Below are positions 24,185 to 33,295 of a stretch of 44,593 bases of DNA, one piece after another. Position 1 is the stretch's first letter; the number at the start of each line of letters is the position of its first letter. A program made the translations under genes and the position numbers. The notes beneath the pieces are model-generated. The model had not been told where the DNA came from. It worked only from the letters and a program-made list of their open reading frames with translations, and searched no databases. This DNA is from Pyrinomonadaceae bacterium (GTDB lineage: Bacteria; Acidobacteriota; Blastocatellia; Pyrinomonadales; Pyrinomonadaceae). The DNA lies in assembly GCA_014534425.1 (NCBI GenBank), contig JACVRN010000032.1:1-44593 (forward strand), given 5' to 3'.

Positions 24185-26389
24185 ATGCCCAGAAGATTTC
24201 TAATCGTTTCTCTTTTAATCCTGTCTCTCTTGTCCCCCCTGGCAGGAACGCTCGCGCCCCGCGCGCAGGCTCAATCGCCGCGCTCTTCCGCGCGCCGTCT
24301 CTTAGGCAAAATGACGGACGCTCTCAAGCGCCGCTCGGAAGCTGCGCGCCCCGGAAATAACGAGCGTGCGCGAATCATCCTTAATGTTCAAAGCGGCGAA
24401 GGCGCAGACCGCGCACGCGCGGCGCTTGAGAGCGCCGGAGCAAGCCTTAAAGGGCAACTGGACGAACTGGGGATGATAGTGGCGGATGTCCCTGTAGAAA
24501 AATTGAGCCAGCTTGCGGAGCGCGATGAAATCAACTGGATGTCGCAGGATCAGCCTGTGCGCTCGCTAGCCACTACGAACAACACCAGCCACCTTGAAAT
24601 CTCTACGGGCGCAAGCCGTGTGTTGCCTGCCGACAATAACGCTCTTGCAACGGGCGGCGGCGGAAACAAGGTTGGCATAGCCATACTTGATAGCGGCATC
24701 AGTCCGCCGGACGCTGCGGAGTTCGCAGGCTACGAGTGGCAACAATCTAGCGGCACGCTCGGCACGGGGCTTTTCTCTCAAACCTATCTGGCAACCTACA
24801 ATCGTATCAAGAAGCAGGTTGATTTCACGGGCGAGAGCAGCCCGAAAGACGCTTATGGTCACGGCACGCACACGGCTGGCGTAGCCGCAGGCTCAGGCCA
24901 GGCGAGCGAAGACTATGCGGCGAACAACGCAGGCTCCGCCACCTACGGCGGCATAGCCACGAACGCCAACCTCGTTGACGTGCGCGTGCTCAATTCGCAG
25001 GGTATGGGAACCGTCTCGAACGTGATAGCCGGAATCAACTGGGTCATCAAGAACAAGTCCACCTACAACATTCGCGTGATGAATCTCTCGCTCGGCACCA
25101 TCGTCACGCAGAGCTATGAGACAGACCCTCTGTGCCAGGCCGTGGGCCGCGCGGTTGACGCAGGAATCGTGGTCGTAGTCGCAGCCGGTAACTGGGGCAA
25201 AGACTCCGATGGCCGCACAATCTACGGTGGCATTCTCTCCCCAGCAAACTCTCCGAAGGTGATAACGGTCGGCGCTGTTAACACTCAGCAGACCAACGTG
25301 CGCTCGGATGATGCGGTAGCTACTTATTCATCGCGCGGGCCTACGCTCGTAGACGGTTTGGTCAAGCCGGATTTAGTCGCGCCCGGCAATCGCATAGGCG
25401 CAGCCGAAACAGCCGTCTCTTCTCCTACGGCGACTTACTCATATTCTTCCACGGGCGGCGGCGGACTCATAGGCGGTCTGATTTCGGGCGACACCAGCAC
25501 GAACACGCCAAAAGCCACGGGCACCTATCAAATCCTGAGCGGGACATCTTTCGCCGCTCCGGCGGTCTCTGGCACAGCCGCTCTGATGCTCGAAGCCAAC
25601 CCGTCTCTCACGCCCCGCATGGTCAAAGCTCTTCTCATGCGTACGGCTCAGCGACTTCCCCTCTATGAATCCATGATTCAGACGGGACAGATGAGCAACT
25701 TCGAGCGCGCGATTACAGAAGGCGCGGGCGAGTTGAACACGAGCGCCGCCGTGACTATAGCCAAAGCGATTCGCAAGGATGCCAATAGAGCCAAGCCGGG
25801 CGACAATCTGATTACCAGCAACAAAGTGACCTATCAGAATTCCGGCGTCACAAATGCTATAGCGGGCGAAGCCATGCCACTCAATAACGGCCTGGTCTGG
25901 ATAGACGGCATAGCCTTCACGGATAAGCTGAAGCTGACGGCAGGCTTCAGGCTGCCGGACGGAAGAACTCTGAGCAGTGGCTTCATACTGGCCGACGGAT
26001 ACCTGACGACGAACGGAACTTATATCTTCACGGACGGCTCATCGAACTCCGGCACTAAACTCATCACCACAGGCGTAGTGATGGGCGATGGAGTCGTAAT
26101 GGGCGACGGTGTTGTCATGGGTGACGGCGTTGTGATGGGCGACGGTGTGGTGATGGGCGATGGCATACTGTTCTCGGACGGCGTCGTCATGGGTGATGGT
26201 GTGGTGATGGGAGACGGCGTAGTGATGGGCGACTGGTGCTTCGACAACGAAGCCATCTGGGCCTCTAACCTGATTGACCCAAGCTCCACCAGCAGCAACG
26301 AAGAGCAGGTAATGATTCAGGGCGAAAACGCCATTCCATCGGGCGTCCGCCGCCTCTCAAACAAAAGCCCGCTCTATCCACGAAGATAA
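24185..26389 (+). CDS. Secreted S8 (subtilisin-family) serine peptidase with VVMGDG repeat domain
   Basis: The 734-residue protein has a Sec signal (1-30) and an I9-type propeptide (about 50-125). The peptidase domain carries the triad: Asp in VGIAILDSGI near 169, His in YGHGTHTAGVAAG near 226 and Ser in GTSFAAPAVSG near 454. After residue 540 a Gly/Asp-rich region leads to nine tandem hexapeptides of the form VVMGDG (residues 631-684). One copy is diverged (ILFSDG) and the last ends in W. The regular six-residue period suggests a beta-solenoid or calcium-binding turn array. It is secreted or surface-located and convergent with the thioredoxin/NHL gene. Confidence 0.93.
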   Translation: MPRRFLIVSLLILSLLSPLAGTLAPRAQAQSPRSSARRLLGKMTDALKRRSEAARPGNNERARIILNVQSGEGADRARAALESAGASLKGQLDELGMIVADVPVEKLSQLAERDEINWMSQDQPVRSLATTNNTSHLEISTGASRVLPADNNALATGGGGNKVGIAILDSGISPPDAAEFAGYEWQQSSGTLGTGLFSQTYLATYNRIKKQVDFTGESSPKDAYGHGTHTAGVAAGSGQASEDYAANNAGSATYGGIATNANLVDVRVLNSQGMGTVSNVIAGINWVIKNKSTYNIRVMNLSLGTIVTQSYETDPLCQAVGRAVDAGIVVVVAAGNWGKDSDGRTIYGGILSPANSPKVITVGAVNTQQTNVRSDDAVATYSSRGPTLVDGLVKPDLVAPGNRIGAAETAVSSPTATYSYSSTGGGGLIGGLISGDTSTNTPKATGTYQILSGTSFAAPAVSGTAALMLEANPSLTPRMVKALLMRTAQRLPLYESMIQTGQMSNFERAITEGAGELNTSAAVTIAKAIRKDANRAKPGDNLITSNKVTYQNSGVTNAIAGEAMPLNNGLVWIDGIAFTDKLKLTAGFRLPDGRTLSSGFILADGYLTTNGTYIFTDGSSNSGTKLITTGVVMGDGVVMGDGVVMGDGVVMGDGVVMGDGILFSDGVVMGDGVVMGDGVVMGDWCFDNEAIWASNLIDPSSTSSNEEQVMIQGENAIPSGVRRLSNKSPLYPRR
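26075..26236 (+). repeat. Nine 18-bp in-frame repeats encoding VVMGDG
   Basis: Each 18-base unit encodes VVMGDG or a variant; unit six encodes ILFSDG. Third codon positions vary between copies (GGC/GGT/GGA, GTA/GTC/GTG/GTT), so the peptide is conserved more than the DNA. Confidence 0.95.
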
Positions 26390-26411
26390 AGACAGAGGCT
26401 GGAAGCAGTAT

Positions 26412-26450
26412 AAAAGAGGCAGGCGAGTTTGCGATTCGCCTGCCTCTTTT
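26412..26450. terminator. Bidirectional intrinsic terminator
   Basis: A perfect 15-bp stem (AAAAGAGGCAGGCGA with its complement) and a 9-base loop end in T runs on both strands. It lies between the convergent subtilase and thioredoxin/NHL genes, 22 bases after the subtilase stop. Confidence 0.93.
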
Positions 26451-26460
26451 CTTCATTCAG

Positions 26461-26491
26461 TGTAGGGGCAGGGACAAGCCCTGCCCCTACA
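26461..26491. repeat. GC-rich REP-like hairpin
   Basis: A perfect 13-bp stem (TGTAGGGGCAGGG and its complement) has the 5-base loop ACAAG. It sits just beside the terminator and five bases before the stop of the thioredoxin/NHL gene. It has no T run and resembles dispersed palindromic elements rather than a terminator. Confidence 0.85.
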
Positions 26492-26495
26492 AGCT

Positions 26496-28538
26496 CTATT
26501 CGACTTTGCCTTGAGCTTTAATCTGGCGGGGCGCGTTCGCGTCCTTTGTGACTTCAACAGGGATGCGCCAGGCGAGAGTCTTTATCTGGCAGGTGCCCGT
26601 GTCGTCTTCGCGGCAGTAGTAGAGGGTTAATTTAATGCTCAATTCCGCGCGGCCAGCGCTCAGGGCGCGTAGCGGCGTGCGTAGTGGAAGCTGTAAATCT
26701 TTTCCGCCGAGGGAAACCAGAAGGGGCGAATCTCCAGCGAGCGCCAGCACATCTTTGCCGCCTTCTACAGAGACGCGGTAGCGTTGCGGCGCGGCCTCGT
26801 TCAGGTGATAGCCCGCAGGAAGAGCCACATCAACGACGAGCGTGCCGCCTGCGCCTATGCTCAAACGCTGCACTGCTGTCTTCATCTCTTCCGCGCTCAA
26901 CACGGTCGCTCCGCTCGCACCATCAGTCTTCTCTATAGCGCTTGGCGGCTGCAAGCCCTTAATCCTGAGCGTGGAAGTTTGCCTTGTCGCTATGTCAATC
27001 ACGCGGATGGCATGGTTATTCGTGTCCGCGACGAAGAGCTTTCCATTTGCAGCGCTCAGCCCGCCCGGCTCATAAAAGCTTGCGCGCGTGCCGTCCATCT
27101 GTCCGGGCCGCCCTGTGCCCGAGAAGGTTTTGACCGTGCCCGTCTTCGGGTCGAGCAGCTTGATTTTGTGATTGTACGTGTCCGCTATAAAAACCTTTCC
27201 TTCACGCGCGAGCACACCTAATGGGTGCTGCAACCGAACCTCGTCGCGCGCTCCGTCTTCATCTCCGAAGTCGAAGAGATCGCCGCCCGCGAGCGTTTCC
27301 ACCGAGCGCTTAGAGGTATCAATGGCGCGTATGATGTTGGCTTCACTGTCGGCCACGTAAAGGCGCGCGGCTTCGCCCGTGATGCCGGAAGGCTGCGCGA
27401 AGGCAGCTTCTGCAAGCGGCCCATCAGTGCGAGCCTCACGGCCCGAGCCTGCGAAGACCGCGACACTCATCTTGTCCAAATCCAGCGACCAGATTTGATG
27501 CGGCCCCGCCATCGCTATGTAGAGCGTGCGTCCCTGTAAATACAAATCCCAGGGAGAATTGAGACTGACTTCACGCGCAGCGCCCGCTTCGTCGAAGGAG
27601 AAGGACTGTTTGCCCGTGCCCGCTATGGTTTCAACCACGCGCGACTTTAACTGTACGCGGCGTATCAGGTGATTCTCTGTGTCCGCCACGTAAAGCGTGT
27701 CGCCGTCCAGAGCCATCCCTTGCGGGCGATAAAACTCCGCGCTCTCGAACGCGCCGTCGCGCGAGCCGCGAGCGCCCGTGCCTATCGTGTACAGAAGAGT
27801 GCCGTCAAGGCGCGTGACGACGATGCGATTGTGATTCGAGTCGGCTATGAAAAGACGGTCTTGCCCTCGGTCGGCCAGAACTTTGCCTGGAAAGGCGAGC
27901 GGCAAATCTCCAGTCTTGGCGCGCTCAAGCGCCAGGCCTAGAGGCTGCTCGTTCAACAGCCCGCGCTTTTTGAACTCTTCAACCGTTTGACCAATCACGC
28001 GGTCAAGCACGTCGTAATTTCCTTCGCCTGAGACAGAGCCTATGACGTAGCCCGCAGGGTCAATCAAGACCAGCGTGGGCCAGCCGCGCACGCCGTACTC
28101 CTGCCAGATGCGGAAGTCTGCATCGTTGACCACCGGATGCTCTATCTCGTAGCGCAGGATTATGCGGCGCAGGTTCTCAGTCTCTTTTTCATTCTCGAAC
28201 TTGGCGGAATGAACGCCTATCACGACCAGTTCTTTAGAGTACTTCTGCTCCAGCCGCTTCAAATCGGGGATGATGTGGATGCAGTTAATGCAGCCGTAAG
28301 TCCAGAAGTCCAGAAGCACCACTTTGCCGCGCAGCGCTGCGAGCGACAGAGGCTTGTCCGTATTGAGCCAGCCGCGAGCGCCCGCGAGTTCCGGCGCACG
28401 CACACGTCCTTCCTGCGGCAACGGCATAAGAGAACCTTTCCAGAGAGACGAATTGGATTGAGCAAAGTCGTAGCGCACGCCGCACGGCGAGACGAGCAAC
28501 GCCAGAGCCAAGGCAAATTTTAAGAGCCGCCGTTTCAT
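26496..28538 (-). CDS. Exported thioredoxin-like and NHL-repeat protein (NHLRC2-like architecture)
   Basis: The 680-residue product has a signal peptide (1-26) and a TlpA-type thioredoxin domain (about 45-190) with the redox pair Cys83/Cys86 in YGCINC and cis-Pro in RGWPTLVL. A beta-propeller of NHL repeats (about 230-540) follows, in which YVADTENHLIRRV-like blades recur. A C-terminal beta-sandwich domain (about 570-665) ends the protein. The same domain order is known from NHLRC2. It is presumably a periplasmic thiol-disulfide protein; its partner is unknown. The ATG at 28538 is chosen because AAGGA lies six bases upstream and the signal peptide starts there. Confidence 0.9.
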   Translation of the reverse strand: MKRRLLKFALALALLVSPCGVRYDFAQSNSSLWKGSLMPLPQEGRVRAPELAGARGWLNTDKPLSLAALRGKVVLLDFWTYGCINCIHIIPDLKRLEQKYSKELVVIGVHSAKFENEKETENLRRIILRYEIEHPVVNDADFRIWQEYGVRGWPTLVLIDPAGYVIGSVSGEGNYDVLDRVIGQTVEEFKKRGLLNEQPLGLALERAKTGDLPLAFPGKVLADRGQDRLFIADSNHNRIVVTRLDGTLLYTIGTGARGSRDGAFESAEFYRPQGMALDGDTLYVADTENHLIRRVQLKSRVVETIAGTGKQSFSFDEAGAAREVSLNSPWDLYLQGRTLYIAMAGPHQIWSLDLDKMSVAVFAGSGREARTDGPLAEAAFAQPSGITGEAARLYVADSEANIIRAIDTSKRSVETLAGGDLFDFGDEDGARDEVRLQHPLGVLAREGKVFIADTYNHKIKLLDPKTGTVKTFSGTGRPGQMDGTRASFYEPGGLSAANGKLFVADTNNHAIRVIDIATRQTSTLRIKGLQPPSAIEKTDGASGATVLSAEEMKTAVQRLSIGAGGTLVVDVALPAGYHLNEAAPQRYRVSVEGGKDVLALAGDSPLLVSLGGKDLQLPLRTPLRALSAGRAELSIKLTLYYCREDDTGTCQIKTLAWRIPVEVTKDANAPRQIKAQGKVE

Positions 28539-28882
28539 CACCAGTCCTTCGTGATTAAGAATACGCATTTGATATACGCGGCAAATCAAGCCCCGGATTG
28601 CGTCAACCAGGTCGGGCCATTTGTGTGCAAAGCTCGAAAGTAAGCGCTTCCGTTGACACGCTACATTCATCGTGTTAGAACCGCTTCAGGTCTTCAACCA
28701 GAGAGCGCGCACAAACTATAATAGCCCTGATAGAGCAACCCAGGGGTGCGCCGGAAGACCGTTTCGAGAAGCTAAAAAGTTTGGGGCAAAGCCGAAACCT
28801 CGCGCGCTCCTGGTTTATTATCTCCCCCGTTTTCCCGGCTCTCGCTGTAGTGCCCCTCTAGGCTTCCGGGCCGCATGAGTTT
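28539..28882. other. 344-bp divergent spacer with a possible structured leader for the kinase gene
   Basis: It separates the thioredoxin/NHL gene from the kinase gene. The plus strand has a TATAAT box at 28717 followed by about 155 bases of leader with several short stems, for example around GGGGCAAAGCC at 28783-28793. No known riboswitch core was recognised, and a 68-codon ORF here looks non-coding. Confidence 0.4.
28693..28722 (+). promoter_or_regulatory. Candidate promoter for the kinase-che gene run
   Basis: A perfect TATAAT (28717-28722) with a weak -35 (TTCAAC, 18 bases upstream). A second pair, TTGACA at about 28650 with TAGAAC after 17 bases, is an alternative. Confidence 0.45.
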
Positions 28883-31800
28883 ATGAAGCGCTGCGAAAAC
28901 TGCAATCTCATCACTACGGACGAGCACGCCTTCTGCCCGAACGACGGGCTTTCACTCGTCACGGATGAGGTAGCCACGCGCCTTCAAGCGGCTCTAGGCA
29001 CAAAATACACGCTCACGGAACTGATAGGCAAAGGCGCTATGGGCGCTGTCTATCGCGCGCGACACCGCGACTTGGACGACGTTGCCATCAAGGTCATGCT
29101 CGGCCCGCCCGATAATCAACAGCTTTCAGAGAGATTCATACGCGAGGCACGCGCGCTCAGAAAGCTGCGCCATCAACACGCCGTCACCATCTACGACGTT
29201 GACCGCTCTACGCCAGGGCTGACCTACATGGTGATGGAGATGATTGCGGGCGGGAACCTGCGCGAAGATTTGCGCGAGCGAGGCCGACTGACGCTGGACG
29301 AAGTGATGGAGATTGCCGGGGCCGTCTGCGGCGCGCTCCAAGCCGCACACGAGCGCGGCATCATTCACCGGGACATCAAGCCCGACAACATACTGATGGC
29401 CGAAGAGACGACCATCACGGGAAAAATCCTGCGTACCATCAAGATTGCTGACTTCGGCATAGTCAAGCTGCGCGGCAACCAGCGAGGCGGCGAAGCCTCA
29501 ATCAAGCTCACGCAGTACGGCACGCCCATTGGCACGCCCTTTTACATGTCGCCCGAGCAATGGTTCGGCGAAGGCGCGGGCATCACCGCTTTGGACGGTC
29601 GCACGGATATTTACGCGCTCGGCTGCACGCTCTACGAGCTTCTGTCTGGACGCACGCCCTTCATAGGCAACACCACGTCTGAGCTTCGCCGCCAGCATCT
29701 TGAGCGCGAGCCTGTGCCGCTTCACGAAGTCGCCAAGAACGTGCCTGAGCCAATCAGCCGCGTCATCATGAAGACGCTCGCCAAGGATAGAGACGAGCGC
29801 TATCAATCCGCAGCCGAGTTCATGAGCGAGTTGAAGCGCGCTTATGATGAGAGTTTCGGCAAGACAGCTTCGACCACGCGCAGCCAGCTTCTCTCTAAAC
29901 AACTGACGGAGACCATAGACCCTTCGGCGCAGCAGCAACCGCCCGCGCCGCCCGCGCCTACGCCCAGGGCCGACAGGCAATCAACGATGGAGGTGCTGCC
30001 CTTCGCCAAGCCTCCACAAATCTTCAGCGAGCAGGCGCAGACACAGGACGACCAGCAGGAGCCTATGCCTATTCGACTGGCGAAGGCCGTCGAAGAGGCT
30101 CGCCGCCGCATAGACGAGGAGCAGCGACAGGCCGAAGAGGAACGCCGCCGCGCCGAAGAAGAGGAGGCCCGACGCAAGGCTGAAGAAGAAGAGGCCGCGA
30201 GGCTTCGCGCAGAGGAAGAAGCAAGGCTAAAAGCTGAAGAGGAAGAGCGAGCGCGTGCCGAAGAGGAAGCAAAGCGTAAGGCTGAGGAAGAGGCCAGGCG
30301 CTTGGAGGAAGAGCAACGAAGGCTGGCCGCAGAGGCAAGACGCCGCGCCGACGAGGAAGCGCAGCGACAAAGAGAAGAGGCCAGGCGCAGGGCCGAGGCA
30401 GAGGCTAAGCAGAGGGAAGAAGAGGCAAGGCGTCGTGCCGAAGAGGAAGAGCGCCGCCGCGCGGCAGAGGAAGCGGCACGACTGGCGGAGGAGAAACGGC
30501 TGCGCGAAGAAGCCGAAGCAAGACGCCGCGCCGAAGAAGAGCAGGCGCGAAAGCGTGCGGAAGAAGAGGCACGGCGCAGGGCTGAAGAAGAAGTGCGGCT
30601 GCGCGCGGAAGCCGAGGCGAAGCAGCGCGCCGAAGAAGCCCGTCGTCTCGCGGAGCAGGAGGCGGCTAGACGCGCTGAGGCGGAGCGGCAGCAGGCCGAA
30701 GCTAAAAGAAGAGAAGAAGAGGAGCGACAACGCGCGGAGGCGGAGTCTCGTCGCCGCGCAGAGGAAGAGGCGCGTCTCAGAGCCGAAGAGGAAGAGCGTC
30801 GCCGTGCGGCAGAAGAGAGAGCGCAAAGAGAGCGGGAAGAGAGAGAGCGTGCGCTGGCTGCCGAAAGAGAGAGAGCCGAGAAAGAGCGCGAGCTTGAAGA
30901 GGAGCGCGTTCGTGCTTTAGCCGCAGAGCAAAAGGGCTTGGAGACCTCTGTGTCTGCGGGCGCGACGACCATGCGCGCTGATGAGGAAGAACTAACGCCC
31001 GCTCAGGATAAAGCGTTGCCGTTGGTTGCGGACAGCCCTTCAACCATAGAGGATTTCGGGCCTGTGGTGACGGACGCGGCGGCGCTTGAGGCGGACACGA
31101 AAGAGAAAGTCCTGCCCGTCAACGTGCCGCCGCCTCCTTCGCCTTCAAAGGGCGACGAGGCTTATCAGGCCAGCATCTTCGGATACACTTCCGGCGCGCC
31201 CAACTTCGCCGTCGATACTCAACCCGACGAAGAACCCTTTGACCCGGAAGTGACCCTTGTGCCGGGCATCAACACTCCGCATAAACAGAGACCACAGGCA
31301 GAGGCTTCGACGGAATCCGCTCCGCAGGCATCATCAGCGACCGCGCAGGAATCGCAATCAACGGAAGAAGAAAAGCCCGCGCCCGTAACGCAACCCTTAT
31401 CGGGGCCGTCAAAGGATTTCAGCCCTTCGCCGGAATACAGGCCCGCGCCGGATTATGCTGCCTGGACTGCGAGCGCCGGAGGGCAGCCGCAGTCGCTCGC
31501 GGGAGCGCCCGCAGCAGGCAGACGACAGGTCTGGATTATAGCGGCCATAGCGCTCTCGCTTTTAGTCGCGCTCGGCGTGGCCTCACTGGTCGGCTTCTAT
31601 CTCTATCGCCGCTTCATAAGCGCGGCCACTACTACGACGCAGCAAGCGGTAACAGATGAAGACGCCTCTACCGTGCTGGCAGCTATGCCTAAGGGGACTA
31701 TTAACATCAGCGCTCCGCAGGGCAGCGATGTTTTCATAGACGACGAAAAAGTCGGCACGACCTCATCCAACGGTCAGTTGAGCACGGACACGCTCGCGGG

Positions 31801-32620
31801 TCTTCGCAACGTGCGCGTGATGAAGAGCGGCTCCCGTCCCTGGACAAAGGACGTGAAGGTGGAGGGCACAGCAACCGTCAAGCTCTCGGCCCGTCCGCAG
31901 CGCGAGCTTAAATCCTACGCGGACGCTGACCATCGCAGCCTGATAGAAAAGTACCTGCGCGCCGCAAACTATTACGGCGCTGAAGTTGAGTACCGCGAGT
32001 TGTTGAAGGAGAACGCGAATGATGCAGGCGCGCATTCGGGTTTGGCCGAAGCGCTCAACGCTCAGCAGCGCTACGCTGAGGCGCTCTTGGAGTACGAGGC
32101 TGCGCTTCGTCTTCAACCGGATAACGTGCAGACGCTTCTTTCGCTCGGACAGATTTACGAAATCAAGGGGCGTAATGATGATGCCGAAAACACTTTCTCG
32201 CGCGCCCTTCAGCTTCAACCTAAAAACGCCAGCGCGCAGGCTCTTCTGGCCTGGGTCTTGTTGAGACGCGGGCGATTGGATGAGGCTTCAAACGCCATCG
32301 AGCAGGCGCTTCAAATCAAAGCTGACCCGGAATACCTGGACACAAAGGCTTACATTCTCTTGGCGAGCGGGAAGGCGGACGAGGCGCTGAAGATTGCCGA
32401 GAGCAATGTTTCGAAGAGCAAAGACCCCGCGTTCAAAGCGACTGAGGCGATAATTCTTCATCGCGCAGGGCGAGAGGACGAAGCCGTCTCTGTTTATAAA
32501 CAGCTTCGACAAATCAGCCGCGACGACGAGTGGGGCGACCTCAAGCGCCTGATGATGTTTCGCGGCTATAACAAGGCTGCGCTCGAAACTCTTGCCAAAT
32601 TAATCAACGCGACAAATTAA
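28883..32620 (+). CDS. Transmembrane Ser/Thr protein kinase with long charged helix, PEGA and TPR domains
   Basis: The 1245-residue protein starts with a zinc-ribbon-like CxxC...C segment (4-18). A complete Hanks-type kinase domain (about 42-315) follows: GKGAMGAVY, Lys70 in VAIK, HRDIKPDN near 161-168 and DFG near 189. An extremely charged Glu/Arg/Ala/Lys helix runs about 395-690, probably a single alpha-helix or coiled coil. One transmembrane helix (about 882-905) leads to a PEGA domain (about 935-1005) and four to five TPRs (about 1020-1230) outside. Signals at the TPR/PEGA side would reach the cytoplasmic kinase through the membrane. The ATG has no ribosome site and overlaps the stop of a three-codon ORF. 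CheW follows. Confidence 0.93.
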   Translation: MKRCENCNLITTDEHAFCPNDGLSLVTDEVATRLQAALGTKYTLTELIGKGAMGAVYRARHRDLDDVAIKVMLGPPDNQQLSERFIREARALRKLRHQHAVTIYDVDRSTPGLTYMVMEMIAGGNLREDLRERGRLTLDEVMEIAGAVCGALQAAHERGIIHRDIKPDNILMAEETTITGKILRTIKIADFGIVKLRGNQRGGEASIKLTQYGTPIGTPFYMSPEQWFGEGAGITALDGRTDIYALGCTLYELLSGRTPFIGNTTSELRRQHLEREPVPLHEVAKNVPEPISRVIMKTLAKDRDERYQSAAEFMSELKRAYDESFGKTASTTRSQLLSKQLTETIDPSAQQQPPAPPAPTPRADRQSTMEVLPFAKPPQIFSEQAQTQDDQQEPMPIRLAKAVEEARRRIDEEQRQAEEERRRAEEEEARRKAEEEEAARLRAEEEARLKAEEEERARAEEEAKRKAEEEARRLEEEQRRLAAEARRRADEEAQRQREEARRRAEAEAKQREEEARRRAEEEERRRAAEEAARLAEEKRLREEAEARRRAEEEQARKRAEEEARRRAEEEVRLRAEAEAKQRAEEARRLAEQEAARRAEAERQQAEAKRREEEERQRAEAESRRRAEEEARLRAEEEERRRAAEERAQREREERERALAAERERAEKERELEEERVRALAAEQKGLETSVSAGATTMRADEEELTPAQDKALPLVADSPSTIEDFGPVVTDAAALEADTKEKVLPVNVPPPPSPSKGDEAYQASIFGYTSGAPNFAVDTQPDEEPFDPEVTLVPGINTPHKQRPQAEASTESAPQASSATAQESQSTEEEKPAPVTQPLSGPSKDFSPSPEYRPAPDYAAWTASAGGQPQSLAGAPAAGRRQVWIIAAIALSLLVALGVASLVGFYLYRRFISAATTTTQQAVTDEDASTVLAAMPKGTINISAPQGSDVFIDDEKVGTTSSNGQLSTDTLAGLRNVRVMKSGSRPWTKDVKVEGTATVKLSARPQRELKSYADADHRSLIEKYLRAANYYGAEVEYRELLKENANDAGAHSGLAEALNAQQRYAEALLEYEAALRLQPDNVQTLLSLGQIYEIKGRNDDAENTFSRALQLQPKNASAQALLAWVLLRRGRLDEASNAIEQALQIKADPEYLDTKAYILLASGKADEALKIAESNVSKSKDPAFKATEAIILHRAGREDEAVSVYKQLRQISRDDEWGDLKRLMMFRGYNKAALETLAKLINATN

Positions 32621-32623
32621 AAA

Positions 32624-32758
32624 GCTGTTAGCTATCAGCAGTCAGCAGTCAGCTAAAGACAGCCTGTTCGCTTCAATCCTGCAAGAACCGACTGTCTTTG
32701 TCTGCCGCAGTTGGTTTATTCTTGCCTGTAGCTGATGGCTGACTGCTGACAGCTAACT
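32624..32758. repeat. Heptamer-unit inverted repeat (locus G)
   Basis: Left heptamers GCTGTTA, GCTATCA, GCAGTCA, GCAGTCA and right heptamers GCTGATG, GCTGACT, GCTGACA, GCTAACT are complementary in kind. Inside them a second pairing (AAAGACAG with CTGTCTTT) extends the hairpin. It fills the spacer between the kinase stop and the cheW ATG. Confidence 0.9.
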
Positions 32759-32761
32759 TGC

Positions 32762-33292
32762 ATGACAGAGAAAACGGAGTTCGCAGACATTTCCATCCTG
32801 CCGCGCACGCTCGGGCAATCCGAGGGTGAAGACAGGCGCGAGCGGCGAGAGCTTTTGGTCGCGCGCTGCGGCGAGCGGCTGATTGGCGTCTTTGCGGACG
32901 AGGCAGACCACGTAGTCACATGGAAGCCTCTCTCGCCTTTGCCGAATGCTCCGCAGAGTGTGCTCGGAGTAGCCGGCGTGCGCGGGCGTATCTCAACCGT
33001 GCTTGACCCCATAGTTATCCTGGGCGAGCGCGCTGCGGAAGATGAACCGGCGGCGCGTTTCGATTTCATCATCACCCTGCGCGGCGACGAGCAACTGGCG
33101 CTGGCCGTCGAGCGCGCCGAGCGAATCATAGAAATCTTTACTGACGACATAGAGCCTTTAGGCTCTTCGCCAAGCACGGGCGTTGTGCTTGGGCTGCTAC
33201 AAACGGAAGGGAAACTCGTCGCCGTGCTCAACGTCCGAGAGCTTTTCACAGCCGCCATGCAAGGCACCGAGCGACGACGCAAACGAGACTGA
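32762..33292 (+). CDS. cheW: CheW-like chemosensory adaptor
   Basis: The 176-residue protein is one CheW domain (about 28-165). It shows RELLVARCGERLIGVFADEADHVV, a LPNAPQSVLGVAGVRGRISTVLDP core and a closing VLGLLQTEGKLVAVLNVRELF. CheW bridges chemoreceptors to the CheA P5 domain. The N-terminal 27 residues are acidic and polar. The ATG sits three bases after repeat locus G with no Shine-Dalgarno sequence. The next genes are a HEAT protein, cheR and cheB, so it belongs to an incomplete che cluster whose cheA may be the one at 16286-18328. Confidence 0.9.
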   Translation: MTEKTEFADISILPRTLGQSEGEDRRERRELLVARCGERLIGVFADEADHVVTWKPLSPLPNAPQSVLGVAGVRGRISTVLDPIVILGERAAEDEPAARFDFIITLRGDEQLALAVERAERIIEIFTDDIEPLGSSPSTGVVLGLLQTEGKLVAVLNVRELFTAAMQGTERRRKRD

Positions 33293-33295
33293 GGC

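Noticed and set aside
28672..28878. 68-codon plus-strand ORF upstream of the kinase
   Set aside because: It has no ribosome site, spans the TATAAT box and shows no recognisable protein pattern.
29842..30972. 376-codon ORF on the minus strand inside the kinase gene
   Set aside because: It is the antisense of the Glu/Arg/Ala-rich helix; its Ser/Arg/Ala low-complexity product has no start signal or family likeness.
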